Origin: Rhodobiaceae bacterium UBA6963
GTDB taxonomy: Bacteria; Pseudomonadota; Alphaproteobacteria; RS24
Length of the DNA: 11,881 bases
Direction of reading: 5' to 3'
Assembly: GCA_002450335.1 (NCBI GenBank)
Contig: DJZB01000036.1
Coordinates: forward strand, 1 to 11,881
A program made the translations under genes and the position numbers. The notes below the pieces were generated by a model. The model searched no databases and was not told the DNA's origin. It saw nothing but the letters and a program-made list of their open reading frames with translations. How positions within the stretch are numbered: the stretch's first letter is position 1; the number at the start of each line of letters is the position of its first letter. Shown here piece after piece: positions 8,393 to 11,881 of the stretch.

Positions 8393-8800
8393 TTATGTAT
8401 CACATTGTTTTTGATTTTTAAGGCTACGCAAATATAGTTTGAATAGCGTTGGCGCCAAAATTTTATCATAGATGAATATGGCCACAGGCTTGATGAGAGG
8501 GAGGTTTATTAAAACGGCAAGACCTTTAAAACCCGGCACTTGTCTCCAGAGTGTTATGAAAGCTGGCACACCACTTATGATATCGCCATTAGGGAGTTTG
8601 GCGTGCAAGCGTTTTAACATGTCTTCTTGTAAAAACCCGTCAGGTGCGGAAATGGATATATCCACAAAATCAAGTGGACTATTGCCCTCACCTTTTTCAT
8701 TCAAGATTATTTTTTGATACATATGGATTTCAGGTGCACAGATAGAGCAGCTACCATTGTAAAATATTTCAGTTTTGGTTTCTTTCGGGCATAAATTCAT
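8393..8800 (-). CDS. DCC-family (DUF393) thiol-disulfide oxidoreductase-like protein
   Basis: A 135-residue protein of the DCC/DUF393 family, small thioredoxin-like proteins with an N-terminal CxxC. The motif is at residues 13-21, FYNGSCSIC (C18, C21); the aspartate of the common YDGxCxxC form is Asn here, a frequent variant. The family's second block is clear: RLHAKLPNGDIISGVPAF (64-81), then ITLWRQVPGFKGLA and the basic C-terminal YDKILAPTLFKLYLR. The hydrophobic stretch 94-111 may be membrane-associated. Redox activity is inferred from the CxxC; the substrate is unknown. The ATG at 8800 is the only start that leaves the CxxC near the N-terminus. No strong Shine-Dalgarno is seen, and a TATAAT sits 4 nt before the ATG. 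Divergent to the recombinase-like gene, at the edge of the AT-rich segment. Confidence 0.85.
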   Translation of the reverse strand: MNLCPKETKTEIFYNGSCSICAPEIHMYQKIILNEKGEGNSPLDFVDISISAPDGFLQEDMLKRLHAKLPNGDIISGVPAFITLWRQVPGFKGLAVLINLPLIKPVAIFIYDKILAPTLFKLYLRSLKNQKQCDT

Positions 8801-8901
8801 ATTTATTATATAGTTTGATAGGTTTTACTGAAAAATTATTTTTTCAAATTTAAAAATGCCGGTTTCGGAGACGTAAAATAGTCATTTTCAAGGCCTCATT
8901 T

Positions 8902-8932
8902 TTGGAATTTTAGTAATTTTGGTATATATATT
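8902..8932 (+). promoter_or_regulatory. Sigma70-like promoter candidate
   Basis: TTGGAA (8902-8907, 4 of 6 matches to TTGACA) is followed after 17 nt by TATATA (8925-8930), or after 19 nt by the better TATATT (8927-8932). The predicted start falls at about 8937-8940, right at the first of two stem-loops. It could drive the small-RNA candidate, the recombinase-like gene, or both. The region is very AT-rich, so chance matches are likely. Confidence 0.35.
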
Positions 8933-8935
8933 ATC

Positions 8936-9000
8936 ATGTAAGCATGAAAAGATAAAGTTTACATATCAAATATTAAACGGCATGATTTTTGCTGTTTTTT
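8936..9000 (+). ncRNA. Candidate small RNA or attenuated leader
   Basis: Two consecutive stem-loops. SL1 pairs 8936-8943 (ATGTAAGC) with 8957-8964 (GTTTACAT): 8 bp with one G-U wobble and a 13-nt loop that holds a minimal ATG-AAA-AGA-TAA. SL2 pairs 8975-8982 (AAACGGCA) with 8990-8997 (TGCTGTTT): 8 bp with one G-U wobble and a 7-nt loop, running into T8995-9000, like an intrinsic terminator. In both stems the wobble is a G-U only in plus-strand RNA (an A-C mismatch on the other strand), which points to plus-strand transcription. A promoter-like sequence sits just upstream. No known RNA family is recognised. The alternative is a leader/attenuator for the gene starting at 9063. Confidence 0.35.
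8975..9000 (+). terminator. Rho-independent terminator-like hairpin upstream of the recombinase-like gene
   Basis: An 8-bp stem (AAACGGCA / TGCTGTTT) with a 7-nt loop runs into six consecutive Ts, three of them in the stem. It lies 62 bp before the proposed ATG at 9063, so transcription entering from upstream would be stopped or attenuated before that gene. GC content of the stem is modest, so strength is uncertain. Confidence 0.4.
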
Positions 9001-9010
9001 AGTGAAAATT

Positions 9011-9029
9011 GTATCTCGGTGTATCCTAA
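9011..9029 (+). repeat. GTATC composite repeat, left copy
   Basis: GTATCT, four bases, then GTATCCTAA. The same two blocks, spaced by six bases, recur at 10514-10534 beyond the other end of the recombinase-like gene. A further GTATCTT lies at 9047-9053, giving three GTATC motifs in 41 bp just before the start codon. These could be binding sites for the adjacent protein or remnants of attachment sites. Confidence 0.35.
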
Positions 9030-9062
9030 TTTTTTCTGCGTTTTTTGTATCTTGAGTATTGT

Positions 9063-10298
9063 ATGCGTAAAGTTGATGTAAATAAATTGTCCCGCCCCGG
9101 TTTCCACCGGTTAGAGAGGAAGCTTTATCTCCGCTGTTATCAGGGGGGCTCTAAGGCCTACGTTCATCGTCACCGAAATTACTGGATACTCATCGGTGAC
9201 TTTCGCAAGATTGATATTGATGATGCGGAAGCCATCAATGACGCAATTCTGACAGCTTTAGCGCGTGGATATGATGTTGATACAATCAGAAGTAAAATCG
9301 CTCGGCGTGAAAAACTGGAAACCCTCTGGGATGCGGAAGAAGAGATTAAAATAGAAGAGCCGGTCGTTGCTGAAGACCGTATTCTCTTCAGTCGTGTAGC
9401 GACTGAGTGGTTTAACAAAAACAAATCCTCATGGTCGCGCGACAAAACAGTTTCTCAAATGTGGCGCATGATTGAAGTTTATTGTTTCCCTTATATTGGC
9501 AATATGCCTGTAGAAGATATCAGCACCTCTGATGTTATTAAGTGTCTTGCTCCTATCTGGCTGAAGAAGCCTGAAACTGCGGATCGCTTAATGAGTAAAT
9601 TGAAGCGTATTTTTGAGTATGCGCAATCACGTAAATATTGTGTCTTTAATCCAGCAGTATTTTCTGTGGATTTCGAATTGCCTCGCCGAGCTAAAACACC
9701 ACGTAAAGATACTGCAAGAATAGATTATGTTCGCGCTGCGCATTTCTGGAATGAGTTTAACACCAAGGCTGACCCTAGATCACTATCTGTTCAAGCCACT
9801 AAAGTATTGATGTTGCTATGTAAAACACCCATGCAGGTCGCGCAAATGAATTGGATGGATTTGGATCTAACAAATGCACGCTGGATGATTGGCTCTTTTT
9901 CTGAAACTGAGCTTGATTTAAATATGTATACGCCCATCCCTCCTTTAGCGTTGGATATTTTAAAAAAATTAAAGATGGAAACCGGCAATGAGCCGTTCGT
10001 ATTTTATAAACAGAATAAACGCTCTGACACAATCACTGAGGCATCTATCCGTCATGCTATTCAAAACATTTGGGGTAAAGGGTTGACGCCTTTTGGGTGG
10101 CTAGGAACTTTTAAAACGTGGAGCCATTCAACCGGATACCCGCAGTCACTGTTGGAAGTATATTTTCATCAATCAGCATTCCTGAATTTAAGCATTACAG
10201 AACGTCAGGAAGTGTACCGTCAATCACGCGTAATGCTGACCCATTGGCAAGATTATTTAATTGGTGAAGCAAAAGTAACAGAGCGTGCGCGCCTTTAA
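9063..10298 (+). CDS. Tyrosine recombinase-like protein, apparently catalytically dead
   Basis: A 411-residue protein with the domain order of P4/DUF4102-type integrases: N-terminal arm-binding domain (about 8-80: GFHRLERKLYLRCYQGGSKAYV), core-binding helical domain (about 108-200: FSRVATEW...NPAVF), and a C-terminal catalytic-like fold (about 240-400). Aligned to family sequences from memory, Arg I becomes T255 (LLCKTPMQV), the beta-hairpin Lys is absent, the HxxR box becomes F344-G-W-L347 (TPFGWLGTFKTW), and the Tyr nucleophile position becomes T379. Only H369 (VYFHQ) is kept. Spacing from H369 to W395 matches the family exactly. Y385 would be a candidate nucleophile only with a gap. ATG 9063 is preferred over TTG 9045; a weak TTGAG lies about 7 nt upstream. 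The frame is intact and composition resembles the neighbours. A retained DNA-binding role is inferred. Confidence 0.8.
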   Translation: MRKVDVNKLSRPGFHRLERKLYLRCYQGGSKAYVHRHRNYWILIGDFRKIDIDDAEAINDAILTALARGYDVDTIRSKIARREKLETLWDAEEEIKIEEPVVAEDRILFSRVATEWFNKNKSSWSRDKTVSQMWRMIEVYCFPYIGNMPVEDISTSDVIKCLAPIWLKKPETADRLMSKLKRIFEYAQSRKYCVFNPAVFSVDFELPRRAKTPRKDTARIDYVRAAHFWNEFNTKADPRSLSVQATKVLMLLCKTPMQVAQMNWMDLDLTNARWMIGSFSETELDLNMYTPIPPLALDILKKLKMETGNEPFVFYKQNKRSDTITEASIRHAIQNIWGKGLTPFGWLGTFKTWSHSTGYPQSLLEVYFHQSAFLNLSITERQEVYRQSRVMLTHWQDYLIGEAKVTERARL

Positions 10299-10400
10299 TA
10301 TTTTTCACTTCCCAGTTTTACTTTTATTTTTACCAGAATTTTTATCTGCGTAAATCATGAGCATTCTTCAGCTCTATAAATAAGAAGTTAATATTATTTT

Positions 10401-10435
10401 AAAAGAAATGCCCGAAACCGGGAGCGGCTTCGGGC
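10401..10435 (-). terminator. Intrinsic terminator (minus strand favoured)
   Basis: The stem pairs 10410-10420 with 10425-10435 around a 4-nt loop. On the minus strand this is 11 bp with a single G-U wobble (GCCCGAAGCCG / CGGTTTCGGGC), followed by ATTTCTTTT (10409-10401). On the plus strand the wobble becomes an A-C mismatch and the tail is poorer in T. It is therefore best placed to end leftward transcription from the cysteine desulfurase, with a 3' UTR of about 215 nt. It may also stop rightward transcription from the recombinase-like gene. Confidence 0.7.
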
Positions 10436-10501
10436 TATTGTTTATGTTATTGTGTTTATTATTAAAACAATTATTTTATTATATACTATTAATTCCTAAT
10501 A

Positions 10502-10527
10502 ACGAATTTAAGTGTATCTTAATTCGT
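10502..10527. promoter_or_regulatory. Palindrome containing a perfect CtrA-type site
   Basis: Arms ACGAATTTAAG (10502-10512) and CTTAATTCGT (10518-10527) are complementary over 10 bp apart from one extra T, around a 5-nt centre. Inside lies TTAA-GTGTATC-TTAA (10508-10522), the exact TTAA-N7-TTAA pattern of CtrA. AT-richness makes a chance TTAA pair plausible; the longer palindrome argues for a dimer-binding site. A minus-strand TATAAT lies at 10478-10483, 24 nt from the site, further than usual for CtrA promoters. Confidence 0.35.
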
Positions 10528-10534
10528 ATCCTAA
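10514..10534 (+). repeat. GTATC composite repeat, right copy
   Basis: GTATCT, six bases, then GTATCCTAA; the counterpart of 9011-9029 in the same orientation. It overlaps the CtrA-type palindrome, so the two signals may be parts of one site. Confidence 0.35.
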
Positions 10535-10650
10535 AGATTGGGATTCACAACCCATTGTTATTAATATGTTTTATTAATTGTTCTGCCCAAAATCTTAAAT
10601 ACGTAAAATACTTTAAAAGAATCACTTTCAATTATTGGTTCATATGAAGT

Positions 10651-11871
10651 TTACATTGAACAAATTTGATGAAGCCTTGTTACCAATCTTTCAACATCTT
10701 CAACAGTGTTATAAATTGCAAATGAAGCACGCGCAGACTCTTCAACTCCAAATCTACGCAGGATAGGTTGAGCACAATGATGCCCCGATCTGATTGCAAT
10801 ACCCCCTGCATTTAACCCTTCTGCAATCTCCTGTGCGGAATGGCCGTCAATATTAAATGACAAGACGCCGGCCTTATGCGGCGCTTGACCAATAATCGAA
10901 CAGCCTGGAATATTTAAAAGTGCGTCAGTAGCCATCGCAAGTAATGTTGCCTCGTGTAAACCTGCCGCTTGAAGATCAAGCTCATCAAGATAATTAAGCG
11001 CTGCACCAAGCCCAACCGCATCAGCAAGGCTTCCAGTTCCGGCCTCAAACTTTGAGGGCAAGTCGGCATAGATTGTTTTTGTAAAGGTCACATCTTTAAT
11101 CATGCTACCGCCTCCCTGCCAAGGAGACATCCTGTCAAGTAAATCACTTCTCCCATAAAGTGCACCAATACCTGTAGGGGCAAAAACTTTATGACCGGAA
11201 AAAGTGAAGAAGTCGCATCCTAGATTTTGTACATCTACCTTGAAATGAGGCAGTGACTGCGCCCCATCAACAAGACTGACCGCACCGACAGCACGCGCCA
11301 TGGCGCAAACTTCGGTCACAGGGTTAATAGTCCCTAACACATTGGAAACATGGGTAATTCCGACGATTTTTGTTTTAGGCCCAAGCATTTTTGCATAGGC
11401 TAACATATCCAACTCGCCTATTTCAGTGGTAGGTATCACCCTGATAACTGCTCCGGTCATTTCAGCTACCATTTGCCATGGAACAATATTGGCGTGATGT
11501 TCCATTTCGGAAAGAATGATTTCATCCCCATTTTTTAAACTGTCGCGTCCAAAGCTATTAGCGACAAGATTAATGGCTTCCGTAGTGCCACGTAAAAAAA
11601 TGATTTCCTCTGAATGTTCGGCATTAATATATTTTTGGACTGTCTCGCGCGCATCCTCATACATATCAGTCGCTTCACCTGCCAACTCGTGCGCACCTCG
11701 GTGGACATTAGAATTTGTTTGTCGGTAAAATTGACTGACTGCATCAATTACCTGATTGGGCTTCTGACTGGTTGCACCATTATCCAACCATGTTAATGGA
11801 TGACCGTTAATTTCCCGCGCTAAGATTGGGAAATCAGCTCGAACCTTTGAACTGTCGAAACGCCCTGCCAT
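10651..11871 (-). CDS. sufS: Group II cysteine desulfurase (SufS-like), possibly 5'-extended
   Basis: At least 406 residues. This PLP enzyme converts cysteine to alanine and loads sulfur as persulfide for Fe-S cluster or other sulfur-trafficking pathways. Residues line up with E. coli SufS: H126 (EHHANIVPWQ), D202 and Q205 (VDGAQS), PLP lysine K228 (FSGHKVFAPTGIG), catalytic C366 (RSGHHCAQP) and R381. The C-terminal half (FEAGTGSLADAVGLGAAL, HHCAQPILRRFGV) reminds me of desulfurases carried as cargo by family 2A encapsulins more than of the RAGTHCAQPLLDRFG type common in alphaproteobacterial SUF operons. The ATG at 11871 fits a normal SufS start, but no Shine-Dalgarno is visible in the 10 bases before it and the frame stays open to the edge, so an N-terminal extension is possible. 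No sufT or sufA follows. Confidence 0.9.
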   Translation of the reverse strand: MAGRFDSSKVRADFPILAREINGHPLTWLDNGATSQKPNQVIDAVSQFYRQTNSNVHRGAHELAGEATDMYEDARETVQKYINAEHSEEIIFLRGTTEAINLVANSFGRDSLKNGDEIILSEMEHHANIVPWQMVAEMTGAVIRVIPTTEIGELDMLAYAKMLGPKTKIVGITHVSNVLGTINPVTEVCAMARAVGAVSLVDGAQSLPHFKVDVQNLGCDFFTFSGHKVFAPTGIGALYGRSDLLDRMSPWQGGGSMIKDVTFTKTIYADLPSKFEAGTGSLADAVGLGAALNYLDELDLQAAGLHEATLLAMATDALLNIPGCSIIGQAPHKAGVLSFNIDGHSAQEIAEGLNAGGIAIRSGHHCAQPILRRFGVEESARASFAIYNTVEDVERLVTRLHQICSM

Positions 11872-11881
11872 TGGGGACGCT

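Larger units (their letters stand above)
10299..10650. other. AT-rich 352-bp intergenic region
   Basis: Lies between the recombinase-like stop and the cysteine desulfurase stop, which face each other. It holds a T-rich stretch directly after the stop without a GC hairpin (10299-10350), a strong hairpin favouring minus-strand transcripts (10401-10435), a bulged palindrome with a CtrA-type site (10502-10527), the right copy of the GTATC repeat, and a small TGGG/CCCA hairpin (about 10539-10554). I see no convincing protein gene and no tRNA. A short frame from 10408 begins inside the hairpin and looks spurious. Confidence 0.6.

Noticed and set aside
8805..8810. TATAAT on the minus strand next to the DCC gene start, implying a leaderless transcript
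   Set aside because: The hexamer ends only 4 nt before the ATG and the -35 match is poor; likely chance in AT-rich DNA.
8829..8846. TGAAAAA/TTTTTCA hairpin upstream of the DCC gene
   Set aside because: An all-A/T stem apart from one pair, with no defined tail; expected by chance in such AT-rich sequence.
9045..9047. TTG at 9045 as the start of the recombinase-like gene
   Set aside because: It adds only six residues of no recognisable homology; ATG at 9063 is the more ordinary start and directly precedes the arm-binding domain.
10408..10647. 79-codon plus-strand frame in the AT-rich intergenic region
   Set aside because: It begins inside the terminator hairpin, is dominated by Leu/Ile/Phe/Tyr as expected from AT-rich DNA, has no ribosome-binding site, and overlaps the palindrome and repeat.
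8801..10650. An active mobile element, prophage or genomic island
   Set aside because: Only one recombinase-like gene is present, its catalytic residues appear lost, no tRNA or clear att duplication is visible, and no cargo genes accompany it.

Overview
The window looks like a stretch of alphaproteobacterial chromosome with moderate GC (low forties by eye). The reasons are the cluster sdhE-mfd next to a divergent recG, a DUF502 membrane protein convergent to recG, alphaproteobacterial forms of the TatD and PhnP-like proteins, and one perfect CtrA-type half-site pair (TTAA-N7-TTAA). I cannot place it below class level.

Layout: a probable gene end on the plus strand (1-96) meets, stop to stop, a leftward operon that reads sdhE (5518) > mfd > tatD > PhnP-like metallo-hydrolase (ends 93). 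Its genes are tightly packed: a TTGA overlap at sdhE/mfd, a 25-bp gap, then an ATGA overlap. A 67-bp divergent spacer separates sdhE from rightward recG. recG ends 3 bp from a leftward pair made of a DCC-family (DUF393) protein and a DUF502 membrane protein. An AT-rich accessory segment follows (8801-10650). It holds a lone gene of the P4/DUF4102-type tyrosine recombinase family on the plus strand, with AT-rich flanks containing hairpins and short repeats. The right end is a leftward group II cysteine desulfurase whose reading frame is still open at the window edge.

Functional picture: Mfd (transcription-coupled repair), RecG (fork rescue) and TatD (nuclease) form a DNA-maintenance neighbourhood. 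SdhE (FAD insertion into succinate dehydrogenase) is carried in the same operon. The cysteine desulfurase supplies sulfur for Fe-S clusters or a related sulfur pathway.

Most notable points: (1) the conserved RecG N-terminus can only be reached from a non-canonical ATT start at 5586; (2) the recombinase-like protein is full length but seems to have lost nearly every catalytic residue, including the tyrosine nucleophile, which suggests a domesticated DNA-binding protein; (3) two consecutive stem-loops ending in a T tract lie just behind a promoter-like sequence upstream of that gene, a small-RNA or attenuator candidate; (4) a composite GTATC repeat flanks the gene on both sides; (5) the cysteine desulfurase resembles the encapsulin-cargo type more than the usual alphaproteobacterial SufS.
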